In this document: positions 1 through 6,383 of the stretch, piece after piece
Layout: each line of letters starts with the position of its first letter
Position numbering within the stretch: position 1 is the stretch's first letter
Assembly: GCA_002694025.1 (NCBI GenBank)
Contig: NZKX01000099.1
Span: 1 to 10,331 of the forward strand
Source: Fidelibacterota bacterium
GTDB taxonomy: Bacteria; Marinisomatota; Marinisomatia; Marinisomatales; UBA1611
Direction of reading: 5' to 3'
Length of the DNA: 10,331 bases
Program-made: the position numbers and the translations under genes
Notes under the pieces: generated by a model
Told to the model about the DNA's origin: nothing
The model's input: only the letters and a program-made list of their open reading frames with translations
The model's database searches: none

Positions 1-1
1 T

Positions 2-538
2 TTATTTCATTTGAAGAATCGCAATGGAGGATATACAGATGCTAGTTATTGGGTCGCATGGTTGATACTATGGGAAAAAATAAATAAAAAAAAGAAAATT
101 AAATTTGAAATTGAGTGTAGAGATATAGATAGTGTAGACCCTAAATATTGTAAAGATCCTATATGGTTATTATGGGAAATAATATTTTATGAATGTAATG
201 AGAGAGATGAGAATACAAAAATACAAATAAGAAGCTTATATAGATTTTTTAGGAATAATTATACTTGTGGAAAAAGAAATTCTAGATTACCTTTATTATA
301 TCATGCGATAGGATATTTAAGTTTACCAGTTAAATTTAATATACCAATAAGAAAAGATAAAAATATATTTATACAAACACAATGTAATATAAATTTAATG
401 TTTAAAGCGAAAAAGAATAATGAAGTTAAAACTTATATACCTCCTCCTGAAAAAGTTAAGAAAATAACGGGAGCAAAACAAGAAATAGCTTTATCAAAAT
501 TTAATAGTTTACTTGAAATAGATGAATTAATGAGATAA
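2..538 (+). CDS. Hypothetical protein, 3' part (start lies before the window)
   Basis: The reading frame is open from the first complete codon of the window to the TAA at 536-538, giving about 178 residues with no ATG near the left edge. The TTG at 11 is simply an internal leucine codon, so the gene is taken as truncated at its 5' end. The visible part is basic and rich in Trp, Tyr and Lys, with a motif YTDASYWVAWLI close to the left edge, then DSVDPKYCKDPIWLLWEI, and a Lys-rich end. I do not recognise the family with certainty. The pattern of an Asp-Ala-Ser-Tyr-Trp helix followed by an IDxVDPK segment faintly recalls the helical C-terminal domain of RarA/MgsA or clamp-loader AAA+ ATPases, but no P-loop is visible in this part, so that is only a suggestion. 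It reads in the same direction as the two membrane-protein genes that follow. Confidence 0.75.
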   Translation, partial: LFHLKNRNGGYTDASYWVAWLILWEKINKKKKIKFEIECRDIDSVDPKYCKDPIWLLWEIIFYECNERDENTKIQIRSLYRFFRNNYTCGKRNSRLPLLYHAIGYLSLPVKFNIPIRKDKNIFIQTQCNINLMFKAKKNNEVKTYIPPPEKVKKITGAKQEIALSKFNSLLEIDELMR

Positions 539-583
539 TAACTATCAGAAATAAATATATATGTATACGTAATAAAAGTATAA

Positions 584-757
584 ATGAATATTTTTAATAT
601 CTATATTTTATTGAATTTATTTTTATTCGGTTACTTTTTGTTTATAAAGCAAAATAAAGATTTAATACGAGTTGAAAAAATAGGGATTATGACAGGAATA
701 TTTAGTATATGGATAATATTATTATTTATTTTTTTTATATTTTATTATTATAAATGA
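584..757 (+). CDS. Small membrane protein, 57 residues
   Basis: This short frame starts at an ATG 45 bases after the previous stop and ends with a TGA that overlaps the ATG of the next gene (ATGA at 754-757). The product has two hydrophobic stretches, about residues 3-22 and 38-55, separated by a charged loop (KQNKDLIRVEK), and ends in YYYK. That is the layout of a two-helix membrane protein or hairpin. The start and stop fill the gap between its neighbours neatly, and the hydrophobic-charged-hydrophobic pattern is what a real small gene would show. However, A+T-rich DNA easily encodes Phe/Ile/Leu runs, so a chance frame is possible. No function is recognised. If real, it probably shares a transcript with the downstream membrane protein. 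Confidence 0.5.
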   Translation: MNIFNIYILLNLFLFGYFLFIKQNKDLIRVEKIGIMTGIFSIWIILLFIFFIFYYYK

Positions 758-1215
758 AAATTTTAGGATTTAAATTACCAGATATGATTATGAAATTATG
801 TAAACCCGCTCAAGTTTATTTAATACTTTCTTTAATAGGTTTTGTTTTATATGTAATTTCTATGTTTGATGTTCATGATAAAGTATTAGAAGCAGAACCT
901 GAAGGGGAGGGGATTCATCATTATACTATGGGTGGATTATTATTAAATATATTATTTACAATAGTATGGATATTTTTATTAAATTATATCTGTCAATTTA
1001 AGTATGGTAAAAAGATTGCTTGGTTTATAGTATTATTGCCTTTCTTTTTTATGGGATTGATGTTAATTGGTTTGATGTGCGCCGTATCATTTATTGCTTT
1101 ACAAAGTAATAAGAATAAAGAATTAGAAAAAAAATTGAATGATAAAGATAATAATAATGTAGTATTAAAAGAACCTAAAAATGGTAAACCTTATGTTTCT
1201 GAACTCTTAAGATAA
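754..1215 (+). CDS. Three-helix membrane protein, giant-virus hypothetical
   Basis: A 153-residue protein with three predicted membrane segments at about residues 20-40, 59-80 and 88-115, and a hydrophilic, Lys/Asn-rich C-terminal tail (about 118-153). The pattern MGGLLLNILFTIVWIFLLNY followed by a short Lys-bearing loop, an aromatic AWF and LLPFFFMGL resembles a small membrane-protein family seen repeatedly in large DNA viruses of algae and protists. That resemblance is from memory of the family's look, not from a search. Its role is unknown; a virion inner-membrane protein is one possibility. Its ATG overlaps the stop of the upstream 57-residue frame. It converges on the ribonucleotide reductase gene with only five bases between the two stop codons, so any transcript-end signals must overlap coding sequence. 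Confidence 0.8.
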   Translation: MKILGFKLPDMIMKLCKPAQVYLILSLIGFVLYVISMFDVHDKVLEAEPEGEGIHHYTMGGLLLNILFTIVWIFLLNYICQFKYGKKIAWFIVLLPFFFMGLMLIGLMCAVSFIALQSNKNKELEKKLNDKDNNNVVLKEPKNGKPYVSELLR

Positions 1216-1220
1216 TTTCC

Positions 1221-3920
1221 TTATGCTGAACAATTTTCACACGCATTTGGATCTAACGTAAACTGAATTGCTTTTGATGAAGGACGACTTCTTAAATAAT
1301 AGATACCTGTTTTTAATCCATTTTTCCACGAATATGAATGCATATTACTCATCGTTTTTAAATTAGGTGATTCCAAGAATAAATTCATACTCTGACTTTG
1401 ACAAATATATTTACCTCTACTAATTGCCATATCAAGTATATTCTTTTGTTTTATTTCCCATACAGTTTTATATCTATTTTTAAGAATATCTGGAATTTCA
1501 GGAATATTTAATACAGAACCATCATTTGCAATAATTTTATCTTTTAACTCTGAAGACCATAATCCTAGAGAAATTAAATCTTGTACAAGATAATCATTCA
1601 TAACCATATATTCTCCTGATAAGACTCTCCTTGTATAAATATTAGATAAGATAGGTTCAAAACATTCATAATTACCTAATATCTGTGCTGTACTAGCCGT
1701 TGGCATAGGTGCTACAAGTAAACTATTTCTTACTCCATAAAGTTTGATATCTCTCCTTAATGATGTCCAGTCATTATTTTTATCTGTAATATTCTTTGAC
1801 CATAGATCAAATTGTAATTTACCATTATATAATGGAGACCCTATAAATGAACTATATGAACCTAAATATTCGTCTCTATCAAGTTCTTCAGGTAATACAT
1901 TTGTTAATAAATTTTTTATTTTGACGAATTCATCTGATGATACAAAATTATCACCTCCCTTTCCATCAAATTGTTCATGATATGTTTTATATATTTTCAT
2001 AAGATTTTCTCTAGATTTTGCAATATTCATAGATGCTTTTAATGAACCATAATAAATACATTCAAATATTCTTTCATTTAGATCTTTAGCTTCTTCAGAA
2101 TCAAATGCATATCCAAATTCAAAGAATACATTTGCTAATCCTTGGACACCTATACCAATAGGTCTATGTCTAAGATTTGATGTTTTTGTTTCTTTAGTAG
2201 GATAATAATTATAATCAATAATATTATTTAAATTCTTTGTTAGACGTTCAGTTATAGCTTGTAAACCAATGAAATCATAACTTGGTTTTAAATATTCATT
2301 TAATTCAGTATATCCTCCAATATGTTCATTTTTATGAGAATCTATTCTATATATCTGAGGAAATTTAACACCTAATGGATATTCTTCTGATAATTTAGTT
2401 AACTCTCTATAATCTTTAGTTTGATATTCTATATTCATCTTATTAAGTAATCCTTTTGCTAATTCACAATATACACAATTGGGTTTACTAAATACTCTGA
2501 ATACTAAATCTTTCGTATTCTTCTTTTTAACAAATTTCTTTAATGAAATACTTGCTAAATTACATACAGCTGTTTCTTCTCTTGATGTATATTCAATTAT
2601 TTCAGTACATAAATTAGATGATTTAATAGTTCCAAGATTTTGCTGATTAGATTTACGATTACAAGCATCCTTATACAACAGATAAGGAGTTCCCACTTCT
2701 ATTTGAGATGTTAAAATCGCTGACCATAATTCTCTTGCTTTAATCGTTTGTCTGCTTTTACCCTCTTTCGTATATTTATCATATAAACTATTAAATTGTT
2801 TTCCCCAGCTATCGCTTAATCCCGGACATTCATTGGGACAGAATAATGACCAATCACCATCAGATAATACTCTTTCCATAAATAAATCAGGGATCCAAAG
2901 GGCATAAAATAAATCTCTTGCTCTTTCTAATTCATTTCCATGATTTTTCTTAAGTTCAATAAATTCAAAAATATCAGCATGCCAAGGTTCTAAATACATC
3001 GCAAAGGAACCATTCCTCTTCCCTCCTCCCTGATCAACGTACCGAGCTGTATCATTAAATACTCTTAACATAGGAACTAAACCATTTGATACACCATTTG
3101 TTCCAGCGATATGAGAATCTTTAGCCCTAATATCATGAATACTGAGACCAATGCCACCAGCATGCTTTGAAATGAGAGCACAATCCTTTAGAGTATCATA
3201 AATACCTGATATTGAATCCTCTTTCATTGTTAAGAGAAAACAACTTGCAAATTGTTCTCTGTTTGAACCAGCATTATAAAGTGTTGGTGTCGCATGAGTG
3301 AAATAATGTTTACTCATTAAATCATAATTGACTAATGCTTCATTTAAATTATTTCTATGAATTGCTAACGAAACTCTCATTAGCATATCTTGTGGTCTTT
3401 CAATAATTTTACCATCAACCTTATAAAGATAACTCTTTTCTAAAGTTTTAAAACCAAAGAAATCAAAATCATAATCTTTCATATAATCAATACTTGAATC
3501 TATCTTTTCTTTGTTTAACATTACTAAATCATATAAATATTTAGCGACCAATGGTTTATGTTTACCATTTTTATGATAATTATAAAGTAATTCAATCTTT
3601 TCTGAAAAAGTATTCAGTGTATTTTTATGATGATTAGAAATTACAATTCGACCAGCAAGAGTTTTAAATTGAGGATTTTTACTATACATAGCAATAGATA
3701 TCTGACTAGATAATTCATCTAATTCAGTTGTTTTAACACCATCGTGAATTTCCTGAATTACCTTTTGAGAAATAATAGTTTCATCAATATTTAACGATTC
3801 CTTGAATTCTTGACCCTGTGATAAAGACTTAATACGAGTAAGAATTTTATCAAAAGACACTTCTTCATAAGAACCATTTCTTTTTACAACACGCATTTTG
3901 TTTATCTCTACTTGATACAT
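1221..3920 (-). CDS. Ribonucleoside-diphosphate reductase large subunit with internal glutaredoxin domain
   Basis: Class I ribonucleotide reductase large (R1) subunit, which reduces ribonucleoside diphosphates to deoxy forms for viral DNA synthesis. Residues about 9-100 are an ATP-cone (MRVVKRNGSYEEVSFDKI), the allosteric activity site. The catalytic barrel follows, with ATPTLYNAGSN and C227, the active-site set N436/C438/E440 in SSNLCTEII, redox partner C453 in AVCNLAS, and the PMPTASTAQILGN loop. Y874-Y875 (GIYYLRSRP) is the radical-transfer tyrosine pair, and a C-terminal CENC (C894, C897) is the swinging-tail dithiol. All key residues are present. Two insertions are unusual: a glutaredoxin domain at about 468-545 and an extra segment at about 640-688, which bring it to 899 residues. 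Start is the first ATG; M9, just before the ATP-cone, is an alternative. The small subunit is not in this window. Confidence 0.97.
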   Translation of the reverse strand: MYQVEINKMRVVKRNGSYEEVSFDKILTRIKSLSQGQEFKESLNIDETIISQKVIQEIHDGVKTTELDELSSQISIAMYSKNPQFKTLAGRIVISNHHKNTLNTFSEKIELLYNYHKNGKHKPLVAKYLYDLVMLNKEKIDSSIDYMKDYDFDFFGFKTLEKSYLYKVDGKIIERPQDMLMRVSLAIHRNNLNEALVNYDLMSKHYFTHATPTLYNAGSNREQFASCFLLTMKEDSISGIYDTLKDCALISKHAGGIGLSIHDIRAKDSHIAGTNGVSNGLVPMLRVFNDTARYVDQGGGKRNGSFAMYLEPWHADIFEFIELKKNHGNELERARDLFYALWIPDLFMERVLSDGDWSLFCPNECPGLSDSWGKQFNSLYDKYTKEGKSRQTIKARELWSAILTSQIEVGTPYLLYKDACNRKSNQQNLGTIKSSNLCTEIIEYTSREETAVCNLASISLKKFVKKKNTKDLVFRVFSKPNCVYCELAKGLLNKMNIEYQTKDYRELTKLSEEYPLGVKFPQIYRIDSHKNEHIGGYTELNEYLKPSYDFIGLQAITERLTKNLNNIIDYNYYPTKETKTSNLRHRPIGIGVQGLANVFFEFGYAFDSEEAKDLNERIFECIYYGSLKASMNIAKSRENLMKIYKTYHEQFDGKGGDNFVSSDEFVKIKNLLTNVLPEELDRDEYLGSYSSFIGSPLYNGKLQFDLWSKNITDKNNDWTSLRRDIKLYGVRNSLLVAPMPTASTAQILGNYECFEPILSNIYTRRVLSGEYMVMNDYLVQDLISLGLWSSELKDKIIANDGSVLNIPEIPDILKNRYKTVWEIKQKNILDMAISRGKYICQSQSMNLFLESPNLKTMSNMHSYSWKNGLKTGIYYLRSRPSSKAIQFTLDPNACENCSA
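2286..2519 (-). other. Glutaredoxin domain inserted in the reductase
   Basis: Within the reductase, residues about 468-545 form a full glutaredoxin fold signature: a first strand VFRVFSKPN, the active site C482-V-Y-C485 (a variant of CPYC), a helix ELAKGLLNKM, a second strand, the cis-proline stretch VKFPQIY (P521), and the glutathione-contacting HIGGYTEL (G535-G536). It sits between the end of AVCNLASISLKKFV and the start of YDFIGLQAITERLTKNLN, which are adjacent, separated only by a short loop, in ordinary eukaryotic R1 proteins. The reductase frame is uninterrupted on both sides, so this is a true in-frame domain insertion and not a neighbouring gene or a frameshift. Its likely job is to reduce the C-terminal CENC tail or the C227/C453 pair, using glutathione. 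Confidence 0.92.
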
Positions 3921-3934
3921 TTAATATGATATCA

Positions 3935-3964
3935 AATTTTTAAGTAGAATAGAATTTAAAAATT
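3935..3964 (-). terminator. Candidate 3'-end hairpin after the Cys/basic-tail gene
   Basis: A perfect 9-bp inverted repeat (AATTTTTAA at 3935-3943 and TTAAAAATT at 3956-3964, 12-base loop) begins 13 bases after the stop of the upstream minus-strand gene. In Mimivirus, transcripts end and are polyadenylated at such palindromes. Both arms are pure A+T, so chance is a real alternative in this sequence. It also lies within 45 bases of the reductase start and could belong to that promoter. Confidence 0.35.
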
Positions 3965-3977
3965 GAGAAAAATAAAA

Positions 3978-4937
3978 TTATTTAATATTTCTTGAACTTC
4001 TCTTAGAACGCTTCTTTCTTGTTCTACGCTTTTTAGAACTCTTCTTTTTTACGCGCTTCAATAAACGCTTCTTTTTAGTTTTTTTATGTTTTCTTCTTTT
4101 ATTGGCACCACCTGCAGTATTTGATAAGTTTTTTAGGGCATTCCGTCTATTTAGTTTTTTAGGGTTTTTAATTCCAAGAAGTCTTTTAATATGATCTTTT
4201 AGAGGTATAACCGATTTAATTATGACCCGCGTCGGCTTCCCCGCATAAACGACAAATTCTCTCAGACCACCAGGAGTTTCCCCGTTTCCCTTAAAAGGCA
4301 TCCCACCTGGTTTACACAAATTCATATTATCAACCGTATTTGACACTTGTGGATATTTCTTTTTTAAAATCTCTTTATCATTGCATAAGTTTAAGGGTAG
4401 ATCTTTTTCATCGTAAGAACAAGCGTGCGGGCATTTCAAACTAGGATATTTCTCGCAAGGTACTCTGACAAATTTACTATCAAGTATTTTAAAAACTACT
4501 AAATGGGCATCATCAACCTCATAATTTAAACCTAGGACTTTCTTAATTGCATCATAGTTTTCTCCCAAACTTATAAGTTTTTGGTCTAATTCTTCTGCTC
4601 CAGCCACAAACACTGTCGCGTTACTCCGCCACTTTGTACAAGATTCATCTATCTCACAATCGTTAAGTGGAATGCCTCTACATTTATCAACATAAGCATT
4701 CTTAGGTCCGTCAAAAGGAGTAAAGGGTACCTCGCCTTGTCCAATATTATCATTCGCAAATGTTAAAAATGGGTTTCCGGACCTGTTCTCTTCAACTTTA
4801 GCTACATCCACCGTTCTATCATTGTTTAAAATAGAATAAAATTTTTTATTTGCTTTTACTATTTTATCTCTAGTTAAATTCATAGCATCATCCTGTTCTT
4901 TACTTAGGGGCGTTTCACGATATTTTTTCAAATTCAT
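3978..4937 (-). CDS. Hypothetical protein with paired Cys motifs and a Lys/Arg-rich tail
   Basis: A 319-residue protein from the ATG at 4935-4937. The frame runs further up to a TTG at 4961, but an ATG start is more credible for a eukaryotic virus and leaves more room for a promoter. Eight cysteines occur, six of them in two similar triads: C86-x7-C94-x5-C100 followed by a Trp three residues on, and C161-x7-C169-x3-C173 followed by a Tyr two residues on. C185 and C208 follow. These could bind zinc or form disulfides. The last 40 residues or so are almost entirely Lys, Arg and Ser, such as KKTKKKRLLKRVKKKSSKKR, which suggests nucleic-acid binding or packaging in the virion core. No known enzyme family is recognised. 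It starts divergently from the dNMP kinase gene, with about 74 bases between them. Confidence 0.85.
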   Translation of the reverse strand: MNLKKYRETPLSKEQDDAMNLTRDKIVKANKKFYSILNNDRTVDVAKVEENRSGNPFLTFANDNIGQGEVPFTPFDGPKNAYVDKCRGIPLNDCEIDESCTKWRSNATVFVAGAEELDQKLISLGENYDAIKKVLGLNYEVDDAHLVVFKILDSKFVRVPCEKYPSLKCPHACSYDEKDLPLNLCNDKEILKKKYPQVSNTVDNMNLCKPGGMPFKGNGETPGGLREFVVYAGKPTRVIIKSVIPLKDHIKRLLGIKNPKKLNRRNALKNLSNTAGGANKRRKHKKTKKKRLLKRVKKKSSKKRRTRKKRSKRSSRNIK

Positions 4938-5011
4938 ATAACTTATCTTTATATAATACAATATATAAATTTGATTTAAAATAATAGCTATTTATTTAAT
5001 AAATATCAAAT
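4938..5011. promoter_or_regulatory. Divergent promoter region
   Basis: These 74 bases separate two divergent start codons and must hold both promoters. The stretch is nearly all A+T and includes the palindrome-like ATATATAAATTTGATTTAAA. An AAATTTGAT also occurs 18 bases before the reductase ATG on the other strand. No motif clearly matches the Mimivirus early box AAAATTGA. Confidence 0.4.
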
Positions 5012-5542
5012 ATGAAAATCGCTGTCACAGGTAAAATGTGTTCAGGAAAAACTACTCTTTGTAATTATTTATGTGAAATTGAACCTAGATTTAAAATATT
5101 TTCATTTGGTAAAAAAGTAAAAGATGTGGCTTCAGACTTATTTCAAATGGATCCTCAAGTAAAAGATAGAACTCTTTTAACGAGTATCGGTCAAAAAATG
5201 AGAGAAATAGATTCAGAAGTATGGGTAAATTATGTCATTAATCAATGTAAAGATGTAGAATATTGTTTAGTTGATGATTTAAGATATCAAAATGAATATG
5301 AAGCACTCGTTAAAAACGGATTTAAAATAATTCAATTAAATATTTCAGATGAATTACAAGAAAGTAGAATCAAAATGGTTTATCCCGATAATTTTGTAGA
5401 CCATCTTTCGGCGAGAAATCATCTATCTGAATTAAATAAGTTTGATTGGATATTAAATGAACATCCTCATTTAAGTATAGATTCATCGATGCCTATAGAA
5501 GATATTAAAAATTTAGTAAAGGATTTTATAAATCTCGTTTAA
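5012..5542 (+). CDS. Deoxynucleoside monophosphate kinase-like P-loop protein
   Basis: A 176-residue P-loop kinase that should phosphorylate deoxynucleoside monophosphates to diphosphates using ATP. The Walker A loop is at residues 7-14 (GKMCSGKT) right after the first strand MKIAVT. FSFGKKVKDVASDLF (30-44) and SIGQKMREIDSEVWVNYV (58-75) match the substrate-binding helices of the phage T4 gp1/dNMP kinase group. LVDDLRYQNEYEAL (86-99) carries the Asp-Asp-x-Arg and Asn-Glu typical of that family. It is shorter than T4 gp1 (241 residues). It could equally be called a dephospho-CoA kinase-like or adenylate-kinase-like protein, but the DDLRYQNE motif favours dNMP kinase. Together with the reductase it covers part of dNTP supply. 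The stop is followed 30 bases later by the next ATG on the same strand. Confidence 0.85.
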   Translation: MKIAVTGKMCSGKTTLCNYLCEIEPRFKIFSFGKKVKDVASDLFQMDPQVKDRTLLTSIGQKMREIDSEVWVNYVINQCKDVEYCLVDDLRYQNEYEALVKNGFKIIQLNISDELQESRIKMVYPDNFVDHLSARNHLSELNKFDWILNEHPHLSIDSSMPIEDIKNLVKDFINLV

Positions 5543-5555
5543 AAAAATATATTAT
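5541..5555 (+). promoter_or_regulatory. Candidate promoter element A7-TATATTAT
   Basis: The 15-mer AAAAAAATATATTAT ends 17 bases before the ATG of the acidic-protein gene, and an identical 15-mer ends 14 bases before the ATG at 8068. Position and identity suggest a shared promoter core. A+T bias makes chance possible. Confidence 0.35.
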
Positions 5556-5572
5556 TTAATCATAAATTTATT

Positions 5573-6034
5573 ATGAATCCACCTCACCTCGTGCCGATCA
5601 CAAAAATGCGTATACCCATAGATAAATGGTTAAACACAAAAGTAAAATATGAAGAAAATTTAACAATTAAAGATATACTTGAAGATATGAGTGATAAAAC
5701 TTATCAATGGATAATTGATAAAGATGATTTAACATTAGTTACAGATTATGATTCATTTAAAAATGAATTTATACATTTAATGTATGATTATGAAAATAAA
5801 TGTGATTATGATAACTATCATATGAACCATTCTGAAGAAGATTTATATGATTTAAAATATTTAGAAGATATAAATAGTTTATTTTTATCTTTAAAAAAGT
5901 ATGATGATTATTACAATACAAATATTATCCGGGGAGATTTTAATGAATTCTTTGAATACATAAAATTCAATACAACTATACAAGAATTTGATGATGATGA
6001 AAATTCCGATGGAGAAGATTTATTGGAATTTTAA
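5573..6034 (+). CDS. Acidic hypothetical protein
   Basis: A 153-residue protein rich in Asp, Glu, Tyr, Asn and Lys, with a strongly acidic end (QEFDDDENSDGEDLLEF). The middle has many Tyr and Asp residues (DYENKCDYDNYHMNHSEEDLYDLKYLED). There is no signal peptide, membrane segment or catalytic motif that I can recognise. The N-terminus is Pro-rich and uncharged (MNPPHLVPITKMRIPIDKWL). It lies between the dNMP kinase and the small basic protein, 30 and 17 bases away, all on the same strand, so they could be co-expressed. The contrast between its acidic tail and the adjacent, highly basic gene product is suggestive of a charge-based partnership, but nothing in the sequence proves this. Confidence 0.8.
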   Translation: MNPPHLVPITKMRIPIDKWLNTKVKYEENLTIKDILEDMSDKTYQWIIDKDDLTLVTDYDSFKNEFIHLMYDYENKCDYDNYHMNHSEEDLYDLKYLEDINSLFLSLKKYDDYYNTNIIRGDFNEFFEYIKFNTTIQEFDDDENSDGEDLLEF

Positions 6035-6051
6035 TCTATAATTATATTAAT

Positions 6052-6291
6052 ATGGTTAATATTAAATCTCTGAGTGAAAAATTTATGAAAGGTATACCTT
6101 TTTCAGCTTTTATGAATAGTAAGCGCACTAAAAAACGTAGCAGAACTCTTAAAAAATTTAAAACTAAAAAGAAAAGAAGAATTAATAAAACAAAAAGAAA
6201 ACCCATCAGAGTCCCTCCAAGAGGGGTTATTATCAGGAAAAAAGGTAAACTTTATAAAAGCGATGGAAAACGATTAACTTTAATAGAATGA
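6052..6291 (+). CDS. Small very basic protein, possibly nucleic-acid binding
   Basis: A 79-residue protein in which residues about 24-51 are nearly all Lys, Arg, Thr and Ser (SKRTKKRSRTLKKF, then TKKKRRINKTKRKP). They are followed by VPPRGVIIRKKGKLYKSDGKRLTLIE. Basic proteins of this size are commonly packaged with DNA in large viruses, or localise to the nucleolus, but no family is recognised. It starts 17 bases after the acidic-protein stop. Its TGA at 6289-6291 is immediately followed by the 18-bp repeat array that separates it from the convergent ubiquitin protease gene. The composition resembles the tail of the Cys-motif protein encoded at 3978-4937, which may reflect shared function or simply shared bias. 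Confidence 0.75.
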   Translation: MVNIKSLSEKFMKGIPFSAFMNSKRTKKRSRTLKKFKTKKKRRINKTKRKPIRVPPRGVIIRKKGKLYKSDGKRLTLIE

Positions 6292-6382
6292 TTACAATCT
6301 CCGGTAAGTTTACAACCTCCGGTAAGTTTACAATCTATGATAAATTCTATATCCTTCTATAAGTTTACAACCTCCGGTAAAC
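6292..6382. repeat. Array of five 18-bp units copying the protease's last codons
   Basis: The 73 bases between the two convergent stops are exactly four 18-bp units plus one base: 6292-6309, 6310-6327, 6328-6345, a single T at 6346, and 6347-6364. A fifth unit, 6365-6382, is the end of the protease gene itself. Read on the minus strand each unit is a variant of ACT TAC CGG AGG TTG TAA and spells x-Tyr-(Arg/His)-Arg-(Leu/Ile)-stop. Units 6292-6309 and 6310-6327 differ at one base from each other, while 6328-6345 and 6347-6364 are more diverged. The pattern looks like tandem duplication of the gene's 3' end. Confidence 0.9.
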
Positions 6383-6383
6383 T
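6362..6383. terminator. Candidate bidirectional 3'-end hairpin at the protease stop
   Basis: AGTTTAC (6362-6368) and GTAAACT (6377-6383) form a perfect 7-bp inverted repeat with an 8-base loop, overlapping the protease stop codon. In Mimivirus, mRNA 3' ends map to palindromes between genes, so this could end transcripts. The arms contain two G/C pairs each, so it is somewhat less likely to be chance than purely A/T repeats. Confidence 0.35.

Noticed and set aside
2286..2519. Intein or a frame error in the reductase
   Set aside because: The inserted segment has glutaredoxin motifs and no splicing residues (no Cys/Ser start with an HN end), and the frame is open throughout all 899 codons.
3959..3966. 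AAAATTGA, the Mimivirus early promoter box
   Set aside because: It lies on the plus strand, while the next gene downstream in that direction starts about 1 kb away; the nearby genes read on the minus strand. It overlaps an inverted repeat and is likely chance.
4938..4961. Eight-codon N-terminal extension of the Cys/basic-tail gene
   Set aside because: The extension begins with TTG, whereas a proper ATG follows at 4935-4937. The extra codons look like translated A+T-rich leader.
6292..6364. CRISPR-like array
   Set aside because: The 18-bp units abut with no unique spacers and derive from the neighbouring gene's 3' end; a viral genome of this type is not expected to carry CRISPR.
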